Shown here: one piece after another, positions 1 through 8,914 of the stretch
How positions within the stretch are numbered: position 1 is the stretch's first letter
Layout: the number at the start of each line of letters is the position of its first letter
NCBI GenBank assembly: GCA_035533015.1
Contig: DATLUQ010000003.1
Location: 1 to 39,505, forward strand
DNA from: Gemmatimonadaceae bacterium
GTDB taxonomy: Bacteria; Gemmatimonadota; Gemmatimonadetes; Gemmatimonadales; Gemmatimonadaceae
Direction of reading: 5' to 3'
Length of the DNA: 39,505 bases
The notes under the pieces: generated by a model
What the model was told of the DNA's origin: nothing
What the model saw: the letters and a program-made list of their open reading frames with translations, nothing else
Databases searched by the model: none
Program-made: the position numbers and the translations under genes

Positions 1-902
1 GGCGGGAGCAGCGCCATCACTTCGTAGCCTACCTTGAACTTGGGATTCCACACGCCGATGTCCGCCGCCGCCAGGTACCCGCCAAGCAACGTGCGCTTGC
101 TGTAGCCGGGCACGTATTCATACAGGTACTCCGACGGGAGAAAGCGCCGCGGATCGAACAGGCGGCCGGTGAGATCGGGCGCCCACAGCGACTGCGGGTT
201 CGTGCCGAACTGGCGCGACCTCCCGTCGGCCTCGAGCCACAGCGAGCGCTCGGGCCCCGACTCCTCGTTGGCCACGAGCGTCCACCCGATCAGCTCCTCG
301 CCCAACGCGGCCACATTCTCGTAGCAGGGGTCCTCGTCGGAGCCGAGGACATACTCGCCCGGCTTGTCCGGTTGCGCCGGGTACGACGCCTGCCGCTCGA
401 ACCGGCCAGCCGGCGTCGCATTGATCGGACGCGGGCGGATGTTCGCCAGATCGCCGATGCCCTTGGGAATCCGCGCGATCTCGCCGCGCGCCGTGACGTA
501 GACGATCGCGCCGCGATGCGACACGTGCTTCTCGAACACCGCCGTCGGCGCGCCGTCGAGGTCGCCGATCACGGCCACCAGGCGCCAGCCTCCGATCTCC
601 TCACCCACCTTCATCCAGCGAGTTGGGCCGGTGGGCATCGCTGCGAGGACGGCGTCGGCGCGAAACCCGCGCGCCGCCGGCGCCTTGGTCAGCGCCTCGG
701 CCTCGCCGGCCAGCAGCAGCGCGTACTCGTTGGGGATGCGTCCCGGCGAGTAGCCCGGCGAACGCGTGGCCTCCGCCGCCGCGGAGGCATCCGGACGCGC
801 GGCGGCGAGCCGCAACGGCGATGCCGCGGAACCCCCCAGCATACGACGCGGAAGCACGGCCGCGGCGGCGGCCCACTGCACGAAGCGACGACGGTTGATC
901 AT
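1..902 (-). CDS. Tat-exported protein of unknown function, 3' end cut by window edge
   Basis: The frame is open from an ATG at 902 to the left edge with no stop, so the C terminus lies outside the window; about 300 residues are visible. It starts MINRRRFVQW followed by an Ala-rich stretch, a plausible twin-arginine signal (RRRFVQ), so export in the folded state is inferred. The mature part is Gly/Pro/Trp rich (for example IGGWRLVAVIGDLDG and EELIGWTLVANEESGPE) and has no motif I recognise. It lies 58 bases downstream of the OPT transporter gene on the same strand, so cotranscription is possible. No clear ribosome-binding site was seen. I cannot assign a function. Confidence 0.7.
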   Translation of the reverse strand, partial: MINRRRFVQWAAAAAVLPRRMLGGSAASPLRLAAARPDASAAAEATRSPGYSPGRIPNEYALLLAGEAEALTKAPAARGFRADAVLAAMPTGPTRWMKVGEEIGGWRLVAVIGDLDGAPTAVFEKHVSHRGAIVYVTARGEIARIPKGIGDLANIRPRPINATPAGRFERQASYPAQPDKPGEYVLGSDEDPCYENVAALGEELIGWTLVANEESGPERSLWLEADGRSRQFGTNPQSLWAPDLTGRLFDPRRFLPSEYLYEYVPGYSKRTLLGGYLAAADIGVWNPKFKVGYEVMALLP

Positions 903-960
903 GGAAGTGGGGTTACTGGCGAGCGATGGATTGTGGAATCGCGCAGAGCGCGGCGTGGCC

Positions 961-2925
961 CTACCGCACCGGACCCTGCATCGCCTCCGATCGACGCACC
1001 ATCCATCCGTAAAGGAAGACGAGCAGCGCCACGAAGCACAGCACACCCAGCCACGGGGCGGGCGCGAAGCTCTCCGGCACCAGCCCGATGGGCGCCTCCT
1101 TGGAGAACGCGACGATCAACCCGGCGTTGATCACGCCCCACACACTCTCCCCCACGATCAGCCCCGACGCCACCAGCGTGCCCAGGCGCTCGGCGCGGTC
1201 CGGATCACGCAACGTATGAACACGCCGGTCGTACCAATGCGACACCAGCGCGCCCACGACCACGGCGAACGTGGCCGACATGGGGAGATAGATCCCGATG
1301 CCGACAGCGAGCGGCGGGATGCGCAGCTTGTGCATCGCGCCGAGCGCCGCGTCCCCGAGTATGAGACCGACGCCGATAAGCCCGCCGACGCCGATCATCT
1401 TCCAGTCGAGATTGCCGCCAATCACGCCCTTGGCGAGCGCCGAGATGAGCGTCGCCTGCGGCGCCGGCAGCGGGTTGAGCGCCACCACGCCCACGTTCGG
1501 CGCACCCGCGAACCCGTAGGCCTTGGCGAGAAGATTCAGCACCCACGGAATCACCGCCGCGCCGGCCGCCACGCCCACGATGAGCGCGATCTGCTGCCGC
1601 CGCGGCGACGCCCCCACGAGTTGGCCCGTCTTGAGGTCCTGCAGGTTGTCGTTGGAGATCGTCGCGCAGGCGAATACGATCGCCGTGACGAACAGTGAGA
1701 ACGCGACGAGCGCGGGAGCCGACGCCCCCGTCGGCCGCACGGCCATGACGAGCACGGATGCACAGACCACGATCGACAGAATGCCGACGCCGGAAATCGG
1801 GCTGTTCGACGCGCCGATGAGCCCCGCCATGTAGCCGCAGATGCCGGCGATGAGAAACCCGACGATCACGACGAACGGCACGGCGATCGCCGTGAGCATT
1901 CCCGCATCGGGGGCCAACACCGTGGAGCGCGCGAAGCTGTAGGCCAACCCGCCGGCGATGAGCGCGCATCCCACAGCAAGCCCGATGATCCACGACGGCG
2001 ACAGATCGCGGTCGCGATCGTCCGCTACCCCCTCGGCGCGCGATGCGGCCAGCGTGCTCACCAGACCGCCCAGCACCGGCTTGGCCAGCGTGGCGAGCGT
2101 GTAGACCGCGGCCACGCCGATGGCGCCGGCGCCGATGAAGCGCACCTGCGTGCCCCAGATGGAAGCGGTGTGCGCGGCCAGCGTCACGCCGGCGGGCGTG
2201 GGATTCATCGACGTGAGAATCGGCACCGCGATCCCCCACGCGATGACGAGTCCCGCGAGCATCGCCATGCCCACCGACAACCCCACCAGATGACCCGCGC
2301 CCACGAGCGCCAGCGACCACGCGACGTCGTACCCGCTCGCCGCCGTCGCCCCGATCGGGAAGAAGCCCGTGAGCCCCCCGGCGGCGATGCGCGTCGCCGT
2401 GAGGATGGCCAGGCCCGCCGACGTGGCGGAACCGAGGACCACGGCCACGAGCCCTTCTCGCGCTTCCCCCGTCTCATCCTTCGTCTCGCCGCGCGTGCCG
2501 GAGCCCACCCGCAGCACTTCGGCCGCCGCCACTCCCTCGGGATACGGCAGATCCGAGTTGGTGACGAGCGCGCGCCGCAGGGGGATGGTGAACAACACGC
2601 CGAGCACGCCGCCGCTCAAGCAGACGAAGAACGACTGCCAGTACGGGAACCCCGTCCACCATCCGATGATGACGAGGCCCGGCAGCACGAAGATGATCGC
2701 CGACAGCGTGCCGGCCGCCGAGGCAACGGTCTGCACGATGTTGTTCTCGAGGATCGATGAGTCTTTCACGGCGCTGAGCAGCGCCATCGAGATGACCGCG
2801 GCCGGGATGGACGACGCGAACGTGAGGCCCACCTTGAGCCCGAGGTAGATGTTGGCCGCGGTGAACACCGTGGTGATGAGCGCACCGAGGACGAGCCCGC
2901 GGAGGGTGAGTTCTTTGGGTTGCAT
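961..2925 (-). CDS. OPT family oligopeptide transporter
   Basis: A 654-residue polytopic inner-membrane protein of the OPT (oligopeptide/metal-chelate transporter) family. It opens with QPKELTLRGLVLGALITTVF and continues AANIYLGLKVGLTFASSIPA, typical of bacterial OPT proteins, followed by about a dozen or more hydrophobic segments up to the C terminus. NSPISGVGIL and GDAALGAMHKLRIPPLAVGI are other OPT-like stretches. I start it at the ATG at 2925, where the family homology begins; a longer version from a TTG at 2976 adds 17 Pro-rich residues and has no better ribosome-binding site. Members import peptides or metal complexes by proton coupling; the substrate here cannot be told. The gene is 99 bases downstream of a small secreted-protein gene and upstream of the Tat protein. 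Confidence 0.9.
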   Translation of the reverse strand: MQPKELTLRGLVLGALITTVFTAANIYLGLKVGLTFASSIPAAVISMALLSAVKDSSILENNIVQTVASAAGTLSAIIFVLPGLVIIGWWTGFPYWQSFFVCLSGGVLGVLFTIPLRRALVTNSDLPYPEGVAAAEVLRVGSGTRGETKDETGEAREGLVAVVLGSATSAGLAILTATRIAAGGLTGFFPIGATAASGYDVAWSLALVGAGHLVGLSVGMAMLAGLVIAWGIAVPILTSMNPTPAGVTLAAHTASIWGTQVRFIGAGAIGVAAVYTLATLAKPVLGGLVSTLAASRAEGVADDRDRDLSPSWIIGLAVGCALIAGGLAYSFARSTVLAPDAGMLTAIAVPFVVIVGFLIAGICGYMAGLIGASNSPISGVGILSIVVCASVLVMAVRPTGASAPALVAFSLFVTAIVFACATISNDNLQDLKTGQLVGASPRRQQIALIVGVAAGAAVIPWVLNLLAKAYGFAGAPNVGVVALNPLPAPQATLISALAKGVIGGNLDWKMIGVGGLIGVGLILGDAALGAMHKLRIPPLAVGIGIYLPMSATFAVVVGALVSHWYDRRVHTLRDPDRAERLGTLVASGLIVGESVWGVINAGLIVAFSKEAPIGLVPESFAPAPWLGVLCFVALLVFLYGWMVRRSEAMQGPVR

Positions 2926-3024
2926 GCGGCCGATGGTCGGGGTGGGCTGAGGCGGGACGGGCGCGGTTCGACCCAACTTGCTAGCGTGTGCGCGGCGGCG
3001 CCAGACCGCCGGTCCTCGAGCGGT

Positions 3025-3450
3025 TCAAGGAGAGGGCCACACCTGCGCCCATCGCTCGCGGCGGGTGACCCATCCGGCCACAACTCCTACCGCGGCGCCG
3101 ACCGCGCCGAAGATCAGATGGCCGTCCCCGGGCAGGTCGCCGCGACCGTCCAGCGATCCGCAGATGAAGCCGACCACGGCGAACGCCAGCATGTGGTTCT
3201 CCGACCCGCGACTCACGTCGAGCCGGACCAGATTCGGCAGCGCGAAGGCCACTGTGTCGGCAACGTGGGCGGGACGAACCCAGAGGCTGTCCCCCCGCTG
3301 ACCGAGTACGTTCGCCACGACGGTTTGCGTCCCAGGCGGCAGCGCAAACCGGATGCGCGCGTTGGGCGCGAGCGTCACCGCGGCCTGTGCTCGGCCAACG
3401 CGGGGCGGCAGCAGCATCGCGGCGGCCAATATCAATACTCGGATGCGCAC
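3025..3450 (-). CDS. Small secreted or membrane protein with beta-rich domain and glycine-zipper-like tail
   Basis: A 141-residue protein from a GTG at 3450. The start is supported by the signal sequence RIRVLILAAAMLLPP ending near AQA (residue 23) and by GGGAG-like bases (AGGGAG) about six bases upstream. Residues 25-85 form a small beta-rich region (NARIRFALPPG, then DSLWVRP, then LVRLDVSRGS). Residues 87-130 hold two short Gly-rich hydrophobic segments (FAVVGFICGSL and IFGAVGAAVGVVAGWV) resembling a glycine zipper, followed by a charged end. This layout, a short barrel-like domain testing a per-protein property followed by a Gly-zipper, recurs in small exported proteins of this kind of bacterium, but I do not recognise a characterised family. 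Envelope location is inferred. Confidence 0.6.
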   Translation of the reverse strand: MRIRVLILAAAMLLPPRVGRAQAAVTLAPNARIRFALPPGTQTVVANVLGQRGDSLWVRPAHVADTVAFALPNLVRLDVSRGSENHMLAFAVVGFICGSLDGRGDLPGDGHLIFGAVGAAVGVVAGWVTRRERWAQVWPSP

Positions 3451-3672
3451 TTCCGCTCCCTGCCCTTCGGGTGGCCGCGGTCGCCGGTGCTCGCCATGAC
3501 CCATCCCGGCTTCGGCCAGGCCGGTCGCATCCAAGGTCGCGTATGGACCGTCGCGGTGACTCGGGGAATCCCCGGCTGTCTGTCCGGCATTGCCCCTTCC
3601 CCCATATCGGGCTCCGGACCCGGGATCGCCTCCCGGCGCTACCTCGTCAAGACCGGCCCCACCGAAAACACA

Positions 3673-3707
3673 ACACGCCCGCCGCTCCACGGAGCGGCAA
3701 GGCGTGT
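3673..3707 (-). terminator. Terminator of tRNA-Gly
   Basis: Two nested stems, 3673-3679 with 3701-3707 (7 bp) and 3682-3688 with 3691-3697 (7 bp), lie just past the 3' end of the tRNA. On the minus strand the hairpin is followed by TGTTTTCG, a short T tract. Confidence 0.6.
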
Positions 3708-3728
3708 GGTACCAACAACTTGCTTCAG

Positions 3729-3801
<73 letters not shown>

Positions 3802-3813
3802 AGATGGTCCTCA

Positions 3814-3842
3814 AGTATACCGGCCAAAAACACCCTAAACAA
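3814..3842 (-). promoter_or_regulatory. Promoter of tRNA-Gly
   Basis: On the minus strand, TTGTTT (3837-3842) and TATACT (3814-3819) are separated by exactly 17 bases, with transcription expected to start a few bases before the tRNA 5' end at 3801. The -35 box coincides with the T-rich tail of the terminator of the upstream export operon. Confidence 0.7.
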
Positions 3843-3861
3843 GCCGCCCCCCGAGCGGCTT
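3841..3861 (-). terminator. Terminator of the export operon
   Basis: A 7-bp stem (3841-3847 with 3855-3861) with a C-rich loop overlaps the last base of the adaptor stop codon. On the minus strand it is followed by TGTTTAGGGTGTTTTT, consistent with a Rho-independent terminator. Confidence 0.55.
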
Positions 3862-5057
3862 CATGCCCCGCCGCCACGCTCCATGCCCTTCACCCGCACC
3901 CCATCCCGCACCAGATCATTCGGCCGCGCCACCACCGTGTCGCCCGCCGCGAGCCCCGACACCACCTCCACGGCGCTCATCCCCCGGTGGCCCACCACCA
4001 CTGCCACCGACTCCGCCCGGCCGCCGCGCACGCGAAACACGCGCCACCCGCCATCGGCGGCCACGAGCGCACTGCCGGGCACGCGCAGCACGTCGGCGCC
4101 CTGCCACAGCACGATCGACACGCTCACCTGATACGCATCCCCCAGCGCCGCCGGCGCCGACGCGAACGCGCCATGCACATTCACCCGCTGCTCCTGCACA
4201 CCGAGCGGCGACAGCTTGGTGAATGCCGCGGGTTCGATGCGCGTGACGGTCGCCGTCACCGGCGCCACGCCCTCTCCCACGTGCACGAACATCGGCGCCC
4301 CCACCCGCACGCCCTGCGCATCTGATGACAGCACGTCCACCACCACTTCCAGATCGCGCGGATCGCCCACATCCATCAACGCGGTGCCCGCCGGCACCAG
4401 CCGATCGTGCTCCTCGAATACGCGCAGCACGCGCCCCGCCACCGGCGAGCGCACCACCACGCGGGAGCCCTCCGGCGCGGACGCCGCGCTCGCGCCCTCC
4501 ACCCCCGCCCGCGCGCTCGTGCGCTGCGCTTCCGCCGCGGCCACTTCGTCGCGCGCCATCTCCAGCCCCCGTACTCGTGTGTCGCGCAACCGCTCCGCGC
4601 TCTCGAGATCGCGGTCCGACACGGCGCCCGACCGGTGCAGTTCCTCTGCCCGTGCGAGCGCCCGCTGCGCCTCGTCCATCGCAAGCTGCGCCACCGCCAG
4701 CCCAGACCGCGCCTGCGATACTCCGGCGTCGGCCGCCCGCAACGCCGCCTCGGCCTGGTCGCGCGACCGCGGATCGAGCGGCGCCGCCACCATCGTGAGC
4801 AGGGGGTCGCCGCGCGCTACCGAGTCACCCGCCTCGAGCCGCACGGCAAGCAGCCGACCCGACACGGGCGCCGACACGGTCACGTGGTGCAACGCGCGCG
4901 TCTGGCCGTCCTCGTCGAGCGTCACGCGCAGTAGCCCCCGCGTGACCACCGCCAGATCGGCCGTCACCGCCGCCGGCCGCGCGAGCCAGAGGCCAACGAG
5001 CGCCACCGCCGCCACCGCCGCCGCGCCGATCACGATCTTCCGCGTCTTCCTGGTCAT
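3861..5057 (-). CDS. HlyD/MacA-type periplasmic adaptor protein
   Basis: A 398-residue membrane-fusion (adaptor) protein. Residues 8-25 form an N-terminal membrane anchor after a basic start (MTRKTRK). Residues about 55-90 are the first half of a biotinyl/lipoyl-like domain (HHVTVSAPVSGRLLAVRLEA, then GDSVARGDPLL). Residues about 95-195 are an Ala/Arg/Glu-rich helical hairpin likely to be coiled coil. The second lipoyl half follows (VVRSPVAGRVLRVFEEHDRL), then beta-barrel and membrane-proximal domains (VLRVPGSALVAADGGWRVF). Such adaptors link an inner-membrane ABC permease to an outer-membrane exit duct. It begins 3 bases after the permease stop and is the last gene of the operon. No TolC-like gene lies in the window, so the exit duct is encoded elsewhere or absent. 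Confidence 0.88.
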   Translation of the reverse strand: MTRKTRKIVIGAAAVAAVALVGLWLARPAAVTADLAVVTRGLLRVTLDEDGQTRALHHVTVSAPVSGRLLAVRLEAGDSVARGDPLLTMVAAPLDPRSRDQAEAALRAADAGVSQARSGLAVAQLAMDEAQRALARAEELHRSGAVSDRDLESAERLRDTRVRGLEMARDEVAAAEAQRTSARAGVEGASAASAPEGSRVVVRSPVAGRVLRVFEEHDRLVPAGTALMDVGDPRDLEVVVDVLSSDAQGVRVGAPMFVHVGEGVAPVTATVTRIEPAAFTKLSPLGVQEQRVNVHGAFASAPAALGDAYQVSVSIVLWQGADVLRVPGSALVAADGGWRVFRVRGGRAESVAVVVGHRGMSAVEVVSGLAAGDTVVARPNDLVRDGVRVKGMERGGGA

Positions 5058-5060
5058 GAC

Positions 5061-7424
5061 TCACTCACCCGTCTTGAGACATTCCACGATGTCGAGCGCG
5101 CGAATGCGCTGCCGCATGGCCAACCCCGACGCGCCGAACGCGCCGGCAATCACCGCCGCCGCGAACCCGTACGCCGTCCAACTGACCACCAGCGGAATCC
5201 GGAACAGCTCCGTGTTGCCCACGGACGATACCAACGCGCACAGCGCATAGCCCACCCCCACGCCCACCGCCATCCCGGCCACGGTGAGCAGGATCTGCTC
5301 CCCGAACACCATCATCGTCACCTCGCGCTTGGAGAAGCCGAGCACGCGCAGGCTGGCCAGCTCGCGCGACCGCTCCGACAGCGAGACCCGGGCGCCGTTG
5401 TAAACCACCCCGAACGCGATGATCACGGCGAAGATCACCGCGATGCCGAGCGTCAGCTGGAACGAATCGGCCACCGTGCGCTCGAATCCTGCCAGCGCGG
5501 CCGACCGGATGCCGATGCCCACCAGCGCCGGCTGCTCCTTGAGGGTGAGATACAACTCGCCCTCGCGGCGCGGATCCACCGCGAGCAGGGCGCCGGAGAT
5601 CGCCCGACGCTCGCCGGTGAGCCGGGCCGCGAACTCCAGATCGGCGTACGCGCTGGCGCCGAGCATCTCGTTGGCCACCGCGGATACCGCCACGCGCACC
5701 GTGCGGCGCGTGCCCTCGCGCAGCTCCACGGTCAGCGAATCGCCGGGCGCCACGTGCAGCACCTCGGCCAGCTTGGTGGTGAGCAGCACGCCGCTGGACG
5801 GCACATGGTGCACGCGCATGTCCTGATCCACGATCTGCCGCAGCTCCGCGCCCGCCGGCAACGCGATCAGCGCCGTGCGCCGCTCCACCGTGCCATGGCG
5901 CAGCGCCACGGGCACTATCCGGAGCGGCTCGACGGCCAGCACGCCCGGCAGTCTCCCGAGGGCGTCGATGGCCGTGCGTGGAGCCGCCTCACGGAAGGTG
6001 ACGCTGATGTCCTCACGCTGCACGTACTGGAACTGCACGTCCTTGATCCGGTCGATGGCGCTGAACGAGAACCGCGAGACCACGAGCATCGCGAATGCGA
6101 GCGCGATGCCAGTGACGGCCGCCACGGCCCGCAGCGGCCGGCGCGCCGTATTGCGCGCGACGATCCGCGCCGACGGCGCGAGCCACCGCTGCACGCCCAG
6201 CGTCTCGAGCAGCCCGGCCTCGAACCACGCCGGCGCGGGCGGCCGCATTCCTTCGGCGGGCGGGAGTCGCACTGCCGAACGCACGGCGATCGCCGCCCCC
6301 GCCACGGCCGCACCGGCCGCGATCAGGCACGCCGCCAGCGCCACCCCCCAGTCGGGGCGGACCGTGGCCACCGGAAAGCGATAGTACCGCGCGTAGATCC
6401 CCGCCGTGGCCTCCGCCAGCCGGAACCCGAGCGGCACGCCAACCACGGCGCCGGCGCCCACCGGCGTGAGCGCGAGCAACAGGTAGTGCGCGGCGATCTC
6501 GCGGTTGGTATACCCGAACGCCTTGAGCAGCGCGATCTGCCCGCGCTGCGTGGCCACGAGCCGCGACAGCACGACGTTGAGCAGAAACGCCGTGACGCCG
6601 AGCAGGATGGCCGGCATGATCACCGCGCCCACGTTGTTCTGCTCGATCTCGTCCGTGAGGAACTTGTGCGATACGTGCTCCGACCGGCCGTAGGCGCCCA
6701 GCGCGCCGTAGGGCTCCAGCACCCGGTCCACGGCGTCGATCACGTCCGGCTCCGAGGCGTCGGGCGCGAGCTGCAGCGCCATCGCGTTGAACCCGGTCTC
6801 GAGGCCCGTGGCCGAGGCGAGCAGCGCCCGCGGCGTCCAGATCACCCCGAACAGCCGGTTGTCGGGAAAGAGTTCCCCGCCCTGCATCTCGTAGATGTAC
6901 TCCGGCGAGATCGCGATCCCCACCACGTGCACGCGCTCCCACCGGCCGTTGAGCACGGCGCCCAGCGAATCGCCGGGCACGAGTCGGTTGGCCTGCGCGA
7001 ATGCCTCGCTGATCAGCACCTCACGCGGCGCGCCCGCCGCCGGCATGCGCCCCACGCGCACGTGCGGCACGTTGAGCAGCGGCTGGCCCGATGCCGGGAT
7101 CGACACGAACCGCCCGACGGCCGGCTCGGCCAGCCCCGGTACGTCGAGCACCGCCTCGAAGATGATCCTCGGCTCCACCACGCGAACGCCGGGGATCTCC
7201 GCGATGCGCCGCGCCACCGACGCCGGGGCGCGCTTGACCAGCACGAACACATCGGCGAAGTGATAGTCGCGGTAGTAGTTGGCCTGCGAATCGGCCAGGA
7301 ACCCGCGCATGCTGCGCAGCGTCACGAACAGCGCGATCCCCGATACCGCGACCATCGCCACCGCGAGCAGCGGACCGGCCAGCCCCATCACGTCGCGCGC
7401 CAGCTTCCGGTTGAGCATCCGCAT
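5061..7424 (-). CDS. ABC transporter permease with two FtsX domains
   Basis: A 787-residue permease of the MacB/LolC/FtsX superfamily. A membrane segment near residues 17-35 is followed by a large periplasmic domain (about 40-265). The first FtsX block of three helices comes next (about 270-385, with [20 protein letters not shown]). A further segment (about 430-450) and a second periplasmic domain follow, and the last FtsX block ends the protein (about 660-775, with [20 protein letters not shown]). Neither copy carries an ATPase domain, which is supplied by the gene just upstream (stop 3 bases before this start). Together with the adaptor this forms a mechanotransmission-type exporter rather than a classical channel-type ABC transporter. 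Substrate unknown; the divergent neighbour encodes a RiPP-like precursor. Confidence 0.9.
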   Translation of the reverse strand: MRMLNRKLARDVMGLAGPLLAVAMVAVSGIALFVTLRSMRGFLADSQANYYRDYHFADVFVLVKRAPASVARRIAEIPGVRVVEPRIIFEAVLDVPGLAEPAVGRFVSIPASGQPLLNVPHVRVGRMPAAGAPREVLISEAFAQANRLVPGDSLGAVLNGRWERVHVVGIAISPEYIYEMQGGELFPDNRLFGVIWTPRALLASATGLETGFNAMALQLAPDASEPDVIDAVDRVLEPYGALGAYGRSEHVSHKFLTDEIEQNNVGAVIMPAILLGVTAFLLNVVLSRLVATQRGQIALLKAFGYTNREIAAHYLLLALTPVGAGAVVGVPLGFRLAEATAGIYARYYRFPVATVRPDWGVALAACLIAAGAAVAGAAIAVRSAVRLPPAEGMRPPAPAWFEAGLLETLGVQRWLAPSARIVARNTARRPLRAVAAVTGIALAFAMLVVSRFSFSAIDRIKDVQFQYVQREDISVTFREAAPRTAIDALGRLPGVLAVEPLRIVPVALRHGTVERRTALIALPAGAELRQIVDQDMRVHHVPSSGVLLTTKLAEVLHVAPGDSLTVELREGTRRTVRVAVSAVANEMLGASAYADLEFAARLTGERRAISGALLAVDPRREGELYLTLKEQPALVGIGIRSAALAGFERTVADSFQLTLGIAVIFAVIIAFGVVYNGARVSLSERSRELASLRVLGFSKREVTMMVFGEQILLTVAGMAVGVGVGYALCALVSSVGNTELFRIPLVVSWTAYGFAAAVIAGAFGASGLAMRQRIRALDIVECLKTGE

Positions 7425-7427
7425 GCC

Positions 7428-8135
7428 TCACCACTCCAGCTCGGCGGGGTCGCGCCGGGCCGGGTTCGCCTCGATGGAGGCGATGCGCCCGTTGCGCATG
7501 CGCAGCACGCGGTCGGCCATCTGGGCGATGGTCGCGTTGTGGGTGATGATCACGAGCGTGGTGCCCAACTCGCGGTTGGCGCGCGCCAGCGCCTGGAGCA
7601 CGACGATGCCCGTCTCGGCGTCGAGCGCGCCGGTGGGCTCGTCGCAGAGCAGCACATCGGGCCGCTTGGCGATGGCCCGCGCGATCGCCACCCGCTGCTG
7701 CTCGCCCCCCGACATCTGCGACGGGAAGTGGTCCAGGCGCTCGGCCAGCCCCACCAGGCGCAGCGCCTCGACCGCCGGCATGGGCCGCTCCGCGATCTCG
7801 GTGACCAGTTCCACGTTCTCACGCGCCGTGAGACTGGGCAGGAGATTATAGAACTGGAATACGAACCCCACGTGTTCGCGGCGGTATCGCGTGAGCGCGG
7901 CATCGCCGGCGCCCACCAGCTGGTGGTCGCGGAAGTTCACCTCGCCGCCGCTGGGCGCGTCCAGCCCACCGAGGATGTTGAGCAGCGTGGACTTGCCGCT
8001 GCCGGAGGGGCCGAGGATCACCACGACCTCGCCTTCCACCAGGTCGAGGTCCACGCCGGTCAGCGCATGGACGTCGACGTCGCCCATGTGATAGGTCTTG
8101 GTGAGACCGCGCGCGTGGAAGAGTCCCGTGCCCAT
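7428..8135 (-). CDS. ABC transporter ATP-binding protein (MacB/LolD-type)
   Basis: A 235-residue cytoplasmic ATPase. The Walker A motif is GPSGSGKST, the Q-loop region is [14 protein letters not shown], the signature is [15 protein letters not shown], the Walker B is [12 protein letters not shown] and the switch His lies in [22 protein letters not shown] is characteristic of the LolD/MacB/FtsE subgroup that partners FtsX-type permeases. I start it at the ATG at 8135 ([15 protein letters not shown]); an in-frame TTG at 8165 would add ten residues without a ribosome-binding site. First gene of the exporter operon, so its promoter must lie in the 220-base region shared with the divergent peptide gene. 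Confidence 0.9.
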   Translation of the reverse strand: MGTGLFHARGLTKTYHMGDVDVHALTGVDLDLVEGEVVVILGPSGSGKSTLLNILGGLDAPSGGEVNFRDHQLVGAGDAALTRYRREHVGFVFQFYNLLPSLTARENVELVTEIAERPMPAVEALRLVGLAERLDHFPSQMSGGEQQRVAIARAIAKRPDVLLCDEPTGALDAETGIVVLQALARANRELGTTLVIITHNATIAQMADRVLRMRNGRIASIEANPARRDPAELEW

Positions 8136-8355
8136 ACGCTGCACCGTGCCGGTTCTGTCCGGCAATGTCTGTCGGGCAACGGTGCCCGGAGCGTCGGGGA
8201 ATGCAGGGTCGGGCCGGTCGCCCGGCGTTCCGGTCGCTGGGCGGGCGGCGGAGCGCCTTGCCGCCGGTCAGATTGTCCCGAATCGCATGGGAGCACACGC
8301 GAGTTTCGGCCTCGAGTACATGGACGCCGGATATGGACTCCGATATCTATCAACT

Positions 8356-8556
8356 ATGAATCGCCCGAACCCTCTGCTTCCATCGCCCACGCATCGGCCC
8401 CCCGGAGCCGACGCGAACATCGCGACGCGCGAAGCGCCGCACGCGTATGCGCCGCCGCGCCTGACCGTGTTCGGCGACCTCGCGCGGCTCACCACGAAGG
8501 TCGGCACGAGGGGCAAGAAGGACGGGGGCGGGCACAACAGGCGCACCGGCTACTAG
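8356..8556 (+). CDS. Lasso-peptide-type (RiPP) precursor peptide
   Basis: A 66-residue peptide from the ATG at 8356. Residues 31-46 read YAPPRLTVFGDLARLT and match every position of the lasso leader signature Y-x2-P-x-L-x3-G-x5-T: Y31, P34, L36, G40 and T46, with the classical spacing. In that family the conserved Thr is the penultimate leader residue, so the core would be K48-Y66 (KVGTRGKKDGGGHNRRTGY). D56 is then core position 9, the usual ring-closing position for a nine-residue macrolactam. Lys at core position 1 is unusual. The first 30 residues are Pro-rich and less typical. No Shine-Dalgarno sequence is visible; AT-rich bases directly before the ATG (8342-8355) would allow a leaderless transcript. 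In-frame ATGs at 8287 and 8320 are alternatives. No leader peptidase, cyclase or RRE gene lies nearby; a terminator follows at 8594. Leader match is seen; maturation is inferred. Confidence 0.7.
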   Translation: MNRPNPLLPSPTHRPPGADANIATREAPHAYAPPRLTVFGDLARLTTKVGTRGKKDGGGHNRRTGY

Positions 8557-8593
8557 CGCGTCGTTGCCGTCCCCGCCGTCGGACGGAAAAAGG

Positions 8594-8624
8594 AACGCCC
8601 CGCGCCTGATCGGCGCGGGGCGTT
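8594..8624 (-). terminator. Strong terminator of the tRNA operon
   Basis: A perfect 13-bp stem (8594-8606 with 8612-8624) closes a 5-base loop. On the minus strand it is followed by CCTTTTTCC, so it terminates the tRNA operon. It lies 38 bases past the stop of the convergent peptide gene and could also stop that transcript, although there is no T tract on the plus strand. Confidence 0.85.
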
Positions 8625-8648
8625 CGGCTCTATATGAGTTCTCTCCAG

Positions 8649-8720
8649 AGCCAGCGGTCGGGATTGAACCGACGACCGCCCGATTACGAATCGGGTGCTC
8701 TACCACTGAGCTACGCTGGC
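8649..8720 (-). tRNA. tRNA-Thr (anticodon CGT)
   Basis: The acceptor GCCAGCG (8714-8720) pairs with 8650-8656, and the discriminator is U. The stem CCCGA/TCGGG holds the loop TTCGTAA, giving anticodon CGT. Last gene of the seven-tRNA operon; CCA is not encoded. Confidence 0.93.
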
Positions 8721-8748
8721 GAAGCGACCGCCAGGCGATCGCCGAACA

Positions 8749-8830
8749 TGCCCTGGCGCGGACTCGAACCGCGACGCCTTGCGGCACCACCCCCTCAAGA
8801 TGGCGTGTCTACCAATTTCACCACCAGGGC
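8749..8830 (-). tRNA. tRNA-Leu (anticodon GAG)
   Basis: An 82-base tRNA with a long variable arm (GTGCCGCAAGGCGT region), as expected of a class II tRNA. The acceptor GCCCTGG (8824-8830) pairs with 8750-8756, and the discriminator is A. The anticodon loop is TTGAGGG between CCATC and GGTGG, giving GAG. Confidence 0.93.
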
Positions 8831-8839
8831 AAACAACTA

Positions 8840-8914
8840 CGGGGCCGACGGGGCTCGAACCCGCGACCTCTCGAGTGACAGTCGAGTGCTCTAACCAAAC
8901 TGAGCTACGGCCCC
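8840..8914 (-). tRNA. tRNA-Asp (anticodon GTC)
   Basis: The acceptor GGGGCCG (8908-8914) pairs with 8841-8847, and the discriminator is G, as usual for Asp. The anticodon stem CTCGA/TCGAG encloses CTGTCAC, giving GTC. The D loop is slightly long (AGTTTGGTTAGA), making 75 bases. Confidence 0.93.

Noticed and set aside
8287-8355. Upstream in-frame ATGs (8287, 8320) as starts for the lasso-type precursor
   Set aside because: They would give a leader of about 60-70 residues without any ribosome-binding site; the added residues do not resemble a RiPP leader. Kept only as alternatives.
5754-8609. A long open frame on the plus strand opposite the exporter operon
   Set aside because: Its translation is Arg/His-rich without any domain, and it is antisense to three clear ABC-exporter genes. 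Similar GC-driven shadow frames run opposite most genes here, such as 13613-15646 and 35354-37783.
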